Numbered from the stretch's first letter, positions 11,979 to 24,102 are shown. The stretch: DNA of 64,000 nucleotides from Staphylotrichum longicolle (GCA_019096155.1 JAHCVI010000001.1:15277243-15341242), one strand, 5' to 3'. Notes: generated from the sequence alone by a model not told the origin. Program-made: numbers and translations.

Positions 11979-13790
11979 GGTGAGTCGTGAAAGAGTGAAC
12001 GACTCAAGGGTCAAGCAACGAGTGACAAACCGAGGACGATTGACCAGGTCCTGATCCTCGAGGCCAATCCTGTGGATTACCCATTAGTTGGTCCCTGGAT
12101 ATTTATCAACGTTCTGTGGACTTGAGCCTCGGCCATAGCGTCATTGCCCCTGAGCCAACGCAGATCCGGCTCCGATGCGGCTCAACCCATTTCCTTCAGC
12201 CCTTCGTTAGTTGACTGCGAGTGTGGAAATTACTTGGTCAGGGATGGGGCCAATCATCCTTGTGGCGGAGTGCTCCGATCGCTTGGAGATCAGCCGCAGA
12301 GCTCCTCTTCGGCGCCAAGCCCCAAGCATGAGCCTTGCTGACGCTCGAAGCCGTGGCTCCCGTGGGAACGTGTCAGGCACTCCGGGTCACTGGTTTTTCT
12401 GCAAACGCCCTGCGTCAAGGATCAAAGGGTTCCAGCCTCCACATCCACAGCGGCTGCCCGCAGAGGCTGCCCGTTTAGGCTGCAAGTTGTGTTATGATGC
12501 CCCTGCACCTCGCACGAGTTTGTCTGCTCGCATGGTTGGCTTGATGAAAATCGGCGGGCATAGTCATGCAGGGGCATCGTCCCTGTCGAAGTTGAGCCGC
12601 ATTTCTTGACAAGGCTCTGATGATGAGGGTCAGAAGCGCTGTATTGAGACTTGCTCAGAACTGCTTAAGTGGCTTCCTGCTGTGGAGGCATGGAGGACGA
12701 TTCCATTTGATGGAACCATGATACGCAACTCCGCTGCTTCGTGGACTCACATTTGCCATGTTTCAACGGAGAACACAAGCGTTCACGCAGGATAAGAAGG
12801 GGTGAAAAAGACGCAAGTTAATAAGAGTTTTGACCAGGCTCCGAGTGTTGCCATCACAGTCTCGGTCCCCCTGTCGTTCGGATGATCACTGAACGTGATC
12901 TTAGGTTTCGATTGCCAATAATGAGGCTGGGTTAGTCGGCAAATGCTCCAATAAAAAGCACTGCTGATCTTGGTCAACTGTTTAGAGAGCCCCTTGTCTG
13001 GGATGTTGGACAAGAAAGGAAACTAGGTATCCAAGCAAGTTCAACTTGCCGCTGTCTGCAAGACGGCTCGCCCGCGCTTGTTCACACAACGGGAGATCGG
13101 ACCTGCAATCACACCGTCTGATGCAGCCTTCCTGACGCCACATTCCCAACCCCTGATGAGCTCGTTTTCGACCAAATCACCGCAAATAGGGTTTCTTGGC
13201 ATTGCATGGAAGAAGATTCTGGCTGACCGTCTCAAACTCGACTGTTAATCAGGAAACAAGCGGTCAACACCAAAGGGGCATCGATTTACAACGCTGACAT
13301 TCATTTTACGGCTGTCAGCTTCATGCACCCGCACTGGCATTGAGCCAGGCCACTAGGCTACCCCTCTGCCGGTTGAAGTGACAAATTGACAATCCTGCCT
13401 GTCTAAGCAACGAGATATTGTCTCTGGATGCGGGTCTCTCTGCGCAGTTTCTCTTCGTCCAGTTCTAGCATGGCGCACAACGCCGCTGGCCCTTCGTACC
13501 CATGGAACCTGTCCTTCCACTCTGATGTCAGACACGTCAGGTTCTTGCACCCCTGATCAGACTAGTCCCAAGTCCCATGCTTCTTCGCTACCTCTCCCCT
13601 CTCCAACGGACTCTTCTCTCCGTGGATTCTTGTCTGTGTCTGGAGCGCACGGGTGGTTGTTATGGTTGTAACTCGTTTGTGGGAAGAAAAAGGAGGTGAG
13701 ACGGGAGCCTGAAGGCGATGGTGAGAAACGTGTTGCAATGGCTCCTCTTCTTCTTGCTCTTTCTATTTCGTTTTTTTTTCTTTTTTCTTT

Positions 13791-13792
<2 letters not shown>

Positions 13793-13834
<42 letters not shown>
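13793..13834. repeat. T42 homopolymer in a T-rich tract
   Basis: Forty-two uninterrupted T residues follow a degenerate T/C tract from about 13747. On the minus strand this is an A42 run. No retroelement coding sequence is seen next to it. Confidence 0.95.
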
Positions 13835-13835
<1 letters not shown>

Positions 13836-14104
13836 TTTTGCTTGACTTTTCTTTTCGTCTCGTTTCTCCTTTTTCTTCTTATCAACAAACGACAGTTTGG
13901 CATACGCAACCCCGACCGTGGACCTTGACCATCTGATCGAGGCGTACAGGCCGGCGCCTGCCTCTCTGGATGGGAATCGACCGTTGATGCGGGCTCCTGA
14001 AGGGTGGTATCTAACGTTAGCTGGATGCCTGAGGTTAACAACTTGTCACAGTTCGCCCTGACGCTATGAGTTTGGAGGTGTTGGTGTAACCTTGACGTAT
14101 TAGG

Positions 14105-14430
14105 TTTCAGGCTTTGATCGTGAAGGGAATAAGTTCAGCACTCTTTTGAAGGCTACCAGGCATAGATAATGCAACATCATACCGAACTGGAGCGTTGATC
14201 GGCTTTTATAACCATATATCTTCTTGTCTGCTGGAGCTGTAAGTTACCTTACCCTCTGGAACTTGTAAACTTTTCAATTATGTCGACTTGTGCCCTTTCT
14301 TGACCAAGAATATCCCTTGCATCATAAAACAGGGCTATTCCTGGCTTGCCAACTGAAGCATTGCTCTAACTTTTATGGTTCTCTCCGTTCGCATATGTCG
14401 CGGCTAAGCTAAATGTTACGCCTCATCCTC
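14105..14430. repeat. Decayed two-unit relative of the ~163 bp tandem repeat
   Basis: Two anchors matching the array at 23.2-24.0 kb are seen: cgaactggagcgttgatcgg at about 14184 and cttgccaactgaagcattgc at about 14346, which are 167 bp apart. Intervening matches include ggaacttgtaaacttttcaa and gacttgtgccctttcttgac. The spacing equals the period of the better preserved array, so this is a degraded copy of the same repeat. Confidence 0.6.
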
Positions 14431-15624
14431 GCAGAGTGGGAGGATTGGTCACAGGGCTTCCGTCTCCATCGTCCATGTGGCTTTGCTCAGTTTTCAGTAG
14501 TTCCAATTGCGTTATTGCCTGAGATCTCTGAAGAACAAGACAAGAAACCGAAGGCCAGACCTTTTTGGCACGCTTGTCACACCTCAGGGAGCCGCTGCTG
14601 GCAATGGAATCCATTGGAATAAAGTGCCGCGTTGAGCAAAAGAGAGTCGCTCTGCAGAGCCTGCCTTAGAGATATAAAAGAAGACCCCCTTCTCCTGCAT
14701 GCCCAGCCCTCACCTGGCAGCGCGCCCCTAAGAGCTGACGAAAGCGTGTCTTCACTGCAAAATGTTTTCTCCATGACACAAGTACCCAATGGTCAATTAT
14801 CGCACTTCCGGAAGAATTTGCAGGCGAGAGTAGGCCATTGCGATAATTCCAGCGCCTTTTAGGGACATTCCCTGCTCAAGTGGCTGCCCAATAATTTCCA
14901 CAGAGGGACTCAATATCCTTGCCACCGTCCGAAGTCCAAAAAAGGAGGGCACCATGATGGGATGAGCCAGTTCTCATGTCACGTGCACGCTGCCGCACGG
15001 ACCATCACCATGTTCCTGCGCAAACACAGATGTGGCGCTCCAGCCACGCGCTATCCCCCGAAACCCACAACCCAGCCAGCTTCTGCTCCATTCGCTCATT
15101 CGTCACCTTGAACCTGCATGAAATTGACAAGGGCTGGCGACGGAGACTCCAGAATCCCCATCGCAAATTTCGACCCAAACCCCCAGCGCCGCGCGCAGGT
15201 TTTCCGCTTCTTTTGCCAAAGCCTACATCGTTTACCGCGACGCTGTGATTGAAGCAAGTACTGCGGCGACTGCGGTATGTGAACTCTTTGTGCCGCTCGG
15301 GTTTGCGCTGAGGATCGCGTTGGTCCTCGACCCCGGCCCTGCGGCTGCCCCATTGATCCTTCGTTCTCGATCCTCCTTTGTGCGCGGTCCTCAAGACTCC
15401 AACACGCAACTGATCACACTTCCGACCGGGCACTAAATACTTGCTGACCGCGATCATTTTAGCAACAAGCAAAATTAAAGATCAGCCTTGCGTTGCTGCG
15501 TTTCAGTTGCCTCCCTGCCGATAGTCTTTCGCGACTCCGACCAATATCCATTGATTTGCGACCTTTGAGTATCATCACAAATCCCCCCATTGCCAAAGCC
15601 CGACACTTGTGTGTCCGAGACAAG

Positions 15625-17515
15625 ATGGCGAACGCAACGCCCGACATCAACTCCATCCTTAAGATGCTTGGCGGTGAGCACTGGCTAATTCGGTGGTTTG
15701 CCCGGCAACGAGTGTGCTAATGTGAGCTGCAGATGCTACACAGCGGCCCGCGACGTCGACCCCAACTCAGAGCCATCCCGGCGTCCCGGCGCCAGCGCCC
15801 GCACCGCCGATTCCCGCAGGCTATGCGCCTCCCGGTCAAAACCCCTACCCGCCGCAGCCCGGATCGTACCAACCGGCCCCCGCCTACCCATACCCTCAGC
15901 CTTCAGCGAGTGGTAGCATTGATCTCAGCACCATCCGGCCGGTCAACTCGGGCACATTGCAGCTGGCCGACGCGATTGCCAAGGCGAAGGCGTACGCAAC
16001 AGAAAAGGGTGTCACTCCGTATGACAGGCAGCCAGCGGCGTACCCCGACGCACGCCAGCCCGACTCGAGACACTACCCACGCTCCCGATCGAAGAGCCCC
16101 CGCGGACGGGAGTCTTTCCGCGACAACTTCAATCCTTACCGAGATGAGAGACGGGCTGATCATGGCGCCCAGGATCGTGGATACGGACGCGACCGCTCCT
16201 ATTCTCCTGGTCGTGGCCGCCAGGCCTTCTCTCCTCGTGGTGGCCACGGTGGTGGCCGTGACCGGTCCCCGCTGCGTGGCAAGGACGACAACGTCGAGAC
16301 CATCGAGATCGAAGCGAGCTTGGTTGGGCTCATTATCGGCCGCCAGGGAGAGAACCTGCGCCGTGTCGAAGGGGAGAGCCGATGCAGGGTCCAGTTCATC
16401 CCCCCAACCGGCCAGAACGACCAATATCGGCTTTGCAGAATTACCGGGCCCCGGCCACAGCGCGAGGAGGCCAAGGAGATGATTAACCACATCATCCGCG
16501 ACAGCGGGATGCGAGGCGCTCCTCCTCAGGGTGGAGGCGAGCGCCCCCGCGAGGGCGGCCGTGGTGCTGCTGCCCCTCCGGTTCCCAAGGAGGGCGAGGA
16601 CAGCCTGCAGATCATGGTCCCGGATAGGACTGTGGGCTTGATCATCGGGCGTGGCGGAGAGACGATCCGTGACCTCCAGGAACGCAGTTCGTGCCACATC
16701 AACATTGTCAGCGAGAACAAGAGCGTCAACGGCCTTCGCCCTGTGAACCTCATTGGCACACCCGCGGCCGCGCGGCATGCTAAGGAACTGATTCTCGAGA
16801 TTGTGGATAGTGACAGCCGCAACGGGAACAACATGGGGAATGCGCGCCCGCCTCGGAACGACAACTATGGAGGCGGGGGTGGCCCCGCTGGTGGCGGACA
16901 CGACAAGGTCAACGACTCTATCTACGTCCCCTCGGATGCCGTCGGCATGATCATCGGCAAGGGCGGCGAGACAATTCGTGAGATGCAGAACATGACGGGC
17001 TGCAAGATCAACGTGTCGCAATCGTCAGGCCCGGGCGAGGTCGAGCGGGAAATCGGACTCGTTGGCAGCCGGGACTCGATCGCGATGGCCAAACGTGCCA
17101 TCGAGGACAAGGTTGACGCAGCGGTAAGTTTTCCAACCAACCAGGCGTCTTGGGAACCCCGTGCTAACAAGTTTGCAGAGGCAGAAGTCTGCCGGCGGCG
17201 GCGGGCGCGGCCGTGGGCAGCATCGTGATTTTGACAACCCCAACTATGGCCAGCCCTCTAACACCAGCAGCGCCCCACTGAATGTGCCCTCCGCTGGCGC
17301 GGCCCCAGCTGCGGCCGCTGGGGGCAACCAGGCTGACCCCTATGCCATGTGTGAGTGCCCCTCCTTAGGCACGTCCATCTCCCGCGCTCCTTGACTGACG
17401 TAACGCGACAGACGTGGGCTACGAGAATTACATTGCACTCTGGTGGCAGTCCCAGCTTGCTGCCCAGCAGGCTCAGGGACAGGGAGGTGCGCCCCAGGCA
17501 CCCGGGACCTCGTAA
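15625..17515 (+). CDS. Triple KH-domain RNA-binding protein (FUBP/KHSRP-like)
   Basis: Exons are 15625..15673, 15733..17123, 17179..17350 and 17412..17515 (571 residues); every junction restores the frame. After a Pro/Gln/Tyr-rich N-terminus come an Arg/Ser-rich stretch (about 130-205) and three KH domains, recognisable by their GxxG loops GRQG (219-222), GRGG (322-325) and GKGG (425-428), each inside the usual VGxIIG context. A Gly/Arg-rich segment and a short tail (ENYIALWWQSQLAAQQAQG) end the protein; the tail resembles the Tyr/Trp motif at the end of FUBP-type proteins. It is predicted to bind single-stranded RNA or DNA and act in transcription or mRNA processing in the nucleus. A 372-codon antisense ORF over exon 2 is a shadow. 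Confidence 0.95.
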
Positions 17516-20362
17516 AGTCGCCATGCACCTCGGCTCGCTGATGCGCTTGATGTTGACCCGCCCACTCAACTCGTTGATGCGTCTGATGCGTCTTTGACCT
17601 TGCCGTCGCCATTACTCGATGCTGGCCTTGATTTTGCGCCTTGACTATCTGCATGACGGCACGTTACATGATACCAGGGCATATTCGAGATGCGTCCGGT
17701 CTCCTGCAACCTCCACTCTCAACCGGACTTGTTACATGACTGTACCAGTACGCGCGATGATCTTCCCTTTTTCCTTTTTCGGATTTTTATTGGCGGAATC
17801 GCGACATCTGCCTCGGTCTTGACAGTCTCCTTTGCATCATTTCGACCCATGGATTTGGCCTCTTGGGCCCCGATCATATCCAGCGGCCGCCTCTGCGTGG
17901 GACATCTCTCCCGGCAACCCTTGAAGGCGAAATCACACCTTGGCTGCTTGACTCGATTGCGATGCACCTCTCTGCAACTCTCGTGTCCCGTTTGTCTCTG
18001 GGGCCACTGACGAGCACAAGGTGGGCCGTGCATTGCTCTGATGCGCTTGATGGCCGGGCCCCCAGCCATTTTCTCAGTCTCTGCTGCCTTGCACGTCCGC
18101 CGGAACTGCTCTGCATCGTCATTGACCACTCGCCCCCTTGATATCGGGTTTCTGAAGATGGGTTCGCCGCTTTCATTTGTGTGGACATGGACGCTCTCGT
18201 GCTGCAGCGCTGGGCTTGTCCTCCACCTGATCATTAGCATGGTGTGTGCCTGGTATCACACATGAGGCTTTGAACCGCCCCAACGGACCATCCTCGCTCA
18301 CCTGGTGTGAGACATCCGGCATGAGCCCATATCGCTGCAGAATGCTGATTGACCGCACATCATCTATTATCTTGGCCGTCATCTGGACATGACGACGGCC
18401 GCCTCCTTTTCTTATTTCTGATGAACCTCTGCTGCCTTTGGTTCATCGCGAGGGCCGGCCTGGGCCTCGAGCACGGGCAATCTGGTGGCGGGTACGGTGT
18501 ATACTAGGAGAAAAAGCTGGCGTAGCATCGGGACGTTAATATGATCATCTCTCAATCTGTGTTAGCCTTCACCTTGCCGAGCCGTTCGTGAGTGATTAAG
18601 CACCTGATGGAATGCAATCCGGGTTCCAGGGAGGGGAACTCCGGCAACAGCAACAACAATAACAACAACAACAACAACGGCAGGATTACTATGCGCAACC
18701 GAGTTTATCATTGGGAAGGCAAGGTTAATAAGGTGCGTTATCCAGAATCAAGCACAACCACAACGAGAACAACATAACGAGCTCGGCAGTCCCTTGGTCA
18801 CCTAGTGGGAGAAGCGCAAGACGTGCATTGCGAGATGTCGGGGATATGGTTAGGTCCCAAGGTCCCTGAGAGCCTTAGTTGTTTGGTTGTGGTCAGTTGC
18901 TTGTGCTTCTTCCCGACAGAGGACGGTCTTTTTTGGCCAAAAGGGTGCTGCCGGTCCCTTGTTGTTCACTTGAGGGCCTAGAACTGCCCCCAAGGCTGGT
19001 CAAGTGGGGAATGTTTCTCCCCCATTCGGCATAGCTCATGCGGGGTAATTTACCCTGCATCATCAAGCCAACGCCTTTCCGTCAGGGAGGTTGGTCGCAT
19101 CAACTGTACCGCAATCACCTGCACTTTCCATCCTGATGCATCTGCAACAACCAGAAACCCGAGAACTGATAGTGTCTCGTCGCCGACTTGCAAAGAATTC
19201 CTTCTTATTTCTTGAGTGCTACCAAGCAGATAAAACTCAAATGGCACCCTTAGCCTGGGACCAACCGAACATCCGAATCACCTGCAGGCGACTTGCATGC
19301 TGCAGCCCAACCACGGGCACGCTGTCCGCTGTCCAGGCTTGACGCAGGGTGCCGAAAACATGCTCGTCCCCTGCAAATGCGCCCTAGCGCAATGCGTGGC
19401 ATGGGCAACCGACTTTATCATGCCTCCGCAGCCCCAAGCGAGACACCCATGCACCCAGGCGATACCATGCGGTTGCCCAATGCCATACACAAGCCGCGTA
19501 TCTTGCGCTCCCTGCCCGTCCGATGATGCAAAAGATTGCCGAGTGCCCCTCCGCTGGCGCGCTTAGGGCAATGTGATTCGGCACAACCCTGCAGGCAGCC
19601 GATAAATGCCACAGCGACTGCCCTCAGGGTCTGCAGCTCAGCCGGCAACGCTCGACGCTCGACCCTCGCACGGCATGACCTTGGGTCCCCACGATGCTCT
19701 CGCACCCTTGACGCGCGTTGCCGCTGGAACAGCAACCAGCAACCAGCTGCCTCTGGCATCGCCCGTCACCAACGATCGCCAGTTCGAGACAACCCCTCCC
19801 GTTCTGCATTTGGTGGGCCCAGACCGTCCGATCCAGAATCTCCAAGCCCGGCGCCTCAAAAGCCTACAAGAAAGGGTGCCCCTGAACGGGCGTGGGAAGG
19901 CGGCAGACGGAGCCGCAAGAGAAACAAACCAAACAGAAGACGGCCAGTGGAGGTAAGCTAACGTCCGCGCTGCCGGGGAACAGCTTCCCCCGTCCTAGAC
20001 CCCACCACGAAATATTCCCTCGACTCGAATGCGCTAGGCAAGGCCAGCCAAATCCGCCGAGTGGGGTTTCTCGTGTTCATAATAAGGGACGCTCGGCCCA
20101 TTCCCCATGATAAAACCCTCGAGGCGCTCTCTCGCGGGACAACTGAGAACGACGGTTTGCTGACATTGTCCGTCGTTTCTTTTCTCGTTGCAGAGACCCC
20201 ACGTTGCGCTGCCGGTCCCGGACTGGGGGATCCGCGGATTTGCGCCACCGAAAACCTCTTCTTTTCCGCCGCGGCCCCGACTTCGATCCCGCCCTTGGCG
20301 TCTTTCCAACCTCCATCCGCCACGCGACCGCGAGGGTCATCACGGCCCAACACCCTCCCGCC
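17516..20362. other. Intergenic region, KH protein to small Cys protein
   Basis: About 2.8 kb without a supported gene. It holds a CAA-type microsatellite (18644-18678). Many overlapping short frames exist on both strands; none shows conserved motifs or splice structure. Confidence 0.55.
18644..18678 (+). repeat. (CAA)n microsatellite
   Basis: Eleven or so AAC/CAA triplets with two interruptions. A 61-codon ORF running through it reads as an Asn run and is not taken as a gene. Confidence 0.9.
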
Positions 20363-20701
20363 ATGTGCCGACTCGTCGTCTTCAAGGGGACGTGCCCTCA
20401 CTGCTCCGACACCTTCACGTGGGACGAGCTCACCCAGGAGCTCAGCTGCCTCGAGGCCAAGAACAACGGCACTTTCGGCCTTTGCAAGGAGGGAACGTTG
20501 GTGGACGAGAAGGAGCACGACCAGGAGTGCGACGCCTGCGCGGCCGAATTGGAGGCCGACGAGGGATACGCTGGTGGTACGGATGACGCACTGGAGGCGC
20601 TCGAGTTCGCCGGCGCCGGGTGGGGCGGGCACAAGACGAAAGCCGCTGACCAGGATCAAGACAGCGGCAAGCACAAGAATAAGAAACAGCGCACATCATG
20701 A
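20363..20701 (+). CDS. Small Cys-containing conserved-type hypothetical protein (112 aa)
   Basis: Single exon from ATG at 20363 (context CCGCCATGTG) to TGA. The protein begins MCRLVVFKGTCPHC and has paired cysteines (Cys-Pro-His-Cys near 11-14, single cysteines at about 29 and 41, and Cys-Asp-Ala-Cys near 57-60), suggesting a small zinc-binding fold. The C-terminus is charged and Lys-rich. The open frame extends upstream without a better start. Codon use is GC-rich like the confirmed genes. No function can be assigned. A longer frame on the same strand (20061-20984) overlaps it and is rejected because it has no recognisable features. Confidence 0.65.
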   Translation: MCRLVVFKGTCPHCSDTFTWDELTQELSCLEAKNNGTFGLCKEGTLVDEKEHDQECDACAAELEADEGYAGGTDDALEALEFAGAGWGGHKTKAADQDQDSGKHKNKKQRTS

Positions 20702-21502
20702 GGCCCTGGCCGCCCGGAGCGACTTGCTAGCGATCTTTCAGCCCCTCTCACGTCGCCATTCCCACCGTCGATCACTCGCGACGCACAACATACCCCCCAC
20801 GAAGTATCCCGCCACCACCCAGGTGTCCAAAGAGGAGGGCGGCCGGCCAATTCAGGACACGGCCAAGTGGGGATACTGTTCACACAGAAGCGCGACAGGA
20901 ACCATGTTTCCGCACTGGCGCATTTCAGAAGCCGCATTGCGGCTTCCTGGCATTGGGATCGTCAACCCACCGTTCAGCATCTGAAGAAGGAAAGCATCTT
21001 GATTCGACGAGCCATGTTGGAGAGGTTCAGCCCAGGGCAGGTACGGGACTAGCATGACGATATCACGACCGAGACGAGTTACGAAGATAATGATAATGGC
21101 ATGGGGCGCCAGTTGAGGAACGGGACGGGGACGACATTGAGCTGCCCAACCCAAATTCTGACGGGAGCCACACCGAGACTCTTGGCTTGAGGGGACATGC
21201 CCTGTGTACGAATGAGAGTTTGCTAAATACCATGTATCAGTTGCATTTGTACCATCTACCGAAATCTACCATCTGAGATCTTGGTCAAGTCTAAAGGTAT
21301 CTCTCTGCTCTGTCTACTGTCTCCCTTCCCCCCTTCCCGGGCCTAGCCAACCCCTGGCCAAAAAGGTCCGTACACCTAAACAGAACTTGATCTCATTTAA
21401 GAAAGAAGATAGAAAAGAAGAAAAAGAGGAGGAAAAAGAGGAAGAAAGACTTTGGTAGACGCCATTTCCTATCCAGGAGCCAGCCTGCCAGCTCACTTCG
21501 AC
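20702..21502. other. Intergenic region with short purine tract
   Basis: Lies between the 3' ends of convergent genes. A purine-rich tract (GAA/GAGGAA units) spans about 21398-21450. No gene is seen. Confidence 0.6.
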
Positions 21503-22420
21503 CTAATCCCACCCCTCCCAAGTCTCCTTCACGACCCGCCAGTACCTCGCCGCATCCACCCTCACATGCGCCACGTGCTCGCCCCCCTCAAACTTCTCCG
21601 TCTTCACACTGAACCCCTTGCCCTCCGCCTCTGCGGCGTGCCCCTCCACATCCCTCCAGTGCACCAGCCGATCCCCCTCCCCGTACACGTACGCCCTGCG
21701 CACCTCGCTCCGCCGCGACGCCGCGTCGTTGAGCGCGCCGCGCGTGCTCTGCAGCGGGCCCGTCCGGCCCCGTCCGATGAGCTCGTGCTGGACCCAGTAC
21801 ATGACGCACATGAGGTGCATCAGAGGCGCCACGAACCACCGCGCGAGACCCGTCAAGCCCGTCGTGAAGGCGAGGTACGCCGCACGGTACCGGAAGGCGC
21901 CCGGAGTCGAGTCCAGCACGAGCGTGTAGGGCGGCAGCGGGGCAGCGACGGGTCCCATGGCGCGACGGAGGTGGAGGAGCGCCGAGGCGCCCCCGTTGGA
22001 CCAAGCGTGAATCAGGAGTTGAGGTTGTTGTTGCTGTGGGGGGTTGGTCTGCTTATCGTCTGCGGTTGCGTCCCCGAGCTCGGGGAAGATGGACCGGACG
22101 ACGGGCACGGCGGGGGAAAACTCGGCGGCGTTGCCGCGCGGCCGGATGAAGTGCCGGGGCTCGGAGCGCAGGAGGAGGATCGGGGAGGCCGGGAAGAGGG
22201 CTTGGTACTGAACAAGGTACTTTGCAATGTGCGGGTCGCGGGCGCCCATCCATGAGGCGAGGATGATCAGCTTCGGAGCGGGCTTCTGGGAGGCGGTTGC
22301 GCCGGTGGTGGAAGGTGCTGGAGGGGCTGTCGTTGGTCGGTAGAAGTAGACGCAAGGAGAGAGTTTGGTCATGTGCTCGAGCGGCCTTGCTGCCGACGTT
22401 GCTGGAGCGTTGGATGCCAT
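21503..22420 (-). CDS. DUF829 (TMEM53/PaxU-like) alpha/beta-hydrolase-fold protein
   Basis: Single exon, 305 residues, ATG at 22418-22420. The N-terminal third has the family opening (SPCVYFYRP, then LIILASWMGARDPHIAKY) and the centre has HAWSNGGAS, the position of the nucleophile elbow. Further on are LDSTPGAF and, near the C-terminus, AYVYGEGDRLVHWRDVEGHA and FEGGEHVAHVR, which carry the probable catalytic Asp and His. Length and order match fungal DUF829 proteins, which include PaxU of indole-diterpene clusters and many unclustered relatives. Substrate unknown. There are no pathway genes next to it, so a role in secondary metabolism is not supported here. Confidence 0.9.
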   Translation of the reverse strand: MASNAPATSAARPLEHMTKLSPCVYFYRPTTAPPAPSTTGATASQKPAPKLIILASWMGARDPHIAKYLVQYQALFPASPILLLRSEPRHFIRPRGNAAEFSPAVPVVRSIFPELGDATADDKQTNPPQQQQPQLLIHAWSNGGASALLHLRRAMGPVAAPLPPYTLVLDSTPGAFRYRAAYLAFTTGLTGLARWFVAPLMHLMCVMYWVQHELIGRGRTGPLQSTRGALNDAASRRSEVRRAYVYGEGDRLVHWRDVEGHAAEAEGKGFSVKTEKFEGGEHVAHVRVDAARYWRVVKETWEGWD

Positions 22421-23174
22421 GGCGTCGTCCGAGTCTGCTCTATCCTGTCCTTGCTGCGAGGACAGAAACTGTCCAAGTCACTCAATCCCGCGTGTCCTTC
22501 CAAATATGAAAGCTGGGCGCAGCGCTGTGCCTCTGGCACGGTGTTTCCGGACAACTTGAAGGTTGAGTAATCAAGCACCGAGGTGTTTGTGATCCGCCCC
22601 GATTCCGCCAAGGGGCTAAGATGCACATCCCTGCGGCCTCGTGGTGTTGTGCGGCAGGGCTGACATGAGGCCAGGGGAAGAGCGCAGAGCGTGGAGTCCG
22701 AAGTCGGATCATCCAGGGCCGTGATTCCTTGCCTGCATCGCTCATGCCAACGACGCGCTGATTGCTGCATTGGGATGCATGGGAGCACAAACGATGCAAG
22801 TTGGGGCCGTTTTCCGTTGCATCCTGTGGGGTTGCCTTCCCCTCACTCAAGGGCTTGGCTGGACCGAGGCACTTCCCGCTGCGGTCGCATTCCAGGGTCC
22901 TTCCTGCATATGCTTTCAAACTTCCAAAAAACAACGTCTCGCAAACATAGGTAGGTACCTACCTTAACTACTTGGAAAACATATAAGTTCCTGCTAGATA
23001 GAAAAAGAAATCCTTCAGACTAAAATACACTCTCTATTGCTCAAATTACTGGATAGTTAAAATCTTTCTTTCCTTTTTTCTTTCTTTTCTTTCCCCTTCC
23101 CCTTTTCCCCTTTGCCTTTGCTTCCCAGCTGCCTCCATGCTCTTTAAATTTGTGAAGTAGGTAACTGAAGCTGT
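22421..23174. other. Intergenic region, left part of a gene-poor repeat-rich stretch
   Basis: Presumed promoter of the DUF829 gene, then AT-richer sequence with a 16 bp palindrome (22949-22964). No gene is seen. Confidence 0.55.
22949..22964. repeat. Perfect 16 bp palindrome AGGTAGGTACCTACCT
   Basis: Perfect inverted repeat centred on GGTACC. Related palindromes occur at 31915-31926 and 38383-38398. Confidence 0.9.
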
Positions 23175-24000
23175 TTGACTTGTGCCGCTTCTTGTCGTTG
23201 AATAACCCCTCGGCTCCTAGATCAGTTCTGTTTTCGTCTTGCCAAACTGGAGCATTGGTCGAGTCTTGACTGTTAGGGAACTTTTCATCCATCGTGGCCG
23301 AATGTTGTGTGTGCTCTTGAACTGCAAGTCTTTCAAGCTTCCTAGATTACGGCGCTTCTTGACATTTTCAACCCCTTGGGTCCTAAATCAGTCGTATTTT
23401 CGTCTGCCAAACTGGAGCATTGGTCAGTCTTGACTATCGGGGACTTTCTCGTCTGTCGTGACTCGATGTAACGCTTCAGAACTTGCAGATCTCTTCAAGA
23501 TTTTTGCTGGCGCCGTTCCTTGTCCTTGAAGATTCCTGAGATCCTAATTCACCTCTACTCTCGCCTTGCCAAACTAGAAAATTTGGTCAAATTTTGACTG
23601 TTAGGGACTTTCTCATCTCTCGTGGCCGGATGTTGTGCTCTTGAACTTGTAACTTTCTTAAGATTTTTGACTTGCACTGCTCCTTGTCCTTGAATATCAT
23701 TAGGTCCTAAGTCAGTTCCACTCCCATCTTGCCAAACTAGAGCATTGGTCGACTTTTCTTACCACGTGTTTCCTTGTCTGTTGTGGCTAAATGCAACGCT
23801 GGAAGACTTCTAGATTTTTAAGATTTTTGACTTGCGCCGCTTCTTGTCCTTGAATACTTTCTGGTCCTAGATTAGTGCCACTCCCATCTTGCCAAACTGA
23901 AGCACTGCAGTGATGTGATCACATTCGAGTATCATTATAGTCAGACGTTCTCAGGTTCTAGACCAGTTCCAATTTCATTCTGTCACACGGAGCATGGATG
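23175..24000. repeat. Tandem array of ~163 bp degenerate units (five copies plus a partial)
   Basis: The anchor cttgccaaactggagcattg recurs at about 23239, 23404, 23566, 23729 and 23889, giving periods of 165, 162, 163 and 160 bp. Each unit also contains tcttgactgttagggacttt, a cttgaacttg block, a ttgacttg..gcttcttgtccttgaa block and a gtcctaa..cagttcc block, in the same order. A sixth, shortened unit (cacacggagcatgg) follows at about 23985. Units differ at many positions. Since the period is not a multiple of three and stops occur in every frame, it is not a coding repeat. Confidence 0.85.
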
Positions 24001-24102
24001 GATCGAACTCCACGAGCGAAACTAAGCCTGTCATTTTCGTCTAGGTTCACCTCCCAAGTTGCCCCTGAGTCCCGGTCCAAAACTCGCTTAACCCTTTTAT
24101 GG

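Larger units (their letters stand above)
11979..15624. other. Long intergenic region, protease to KH protein
   Basis: About 3.6 kb with no supported gene. It contains a T42 homopolymer and a decayed two-unit copy of the ~163 bp repeat (both listed). The right-most few hundred bases are pyrimidine-rich and are probably the promoter and leader of the KH gene. A 155-codon ORF on the minus strand here lies in that leader and has no protein-like features. Confidence 0.6.

Noticed and set aside
13718..14041. Phe-run and Lys-run ORFs
   Set aside because: Created by the T42 homopolymer.
15903..17021. 372-codon minus-strand ORF
   Set aside because: Antisense to exon 2 of the KH protein; no recognisable motifs.
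20061..20984. 307-codon plus-strand ORF
   Set aside because: Overlaps the small Cys protein in another frame and is Ser/Arg/Pro-rich with no features.
23175..24000. CRISPR-like array
   Set aside because: Units are ~163 bp, degenerate, contiguous and without unique spacers, and the genome is eukaryotic.
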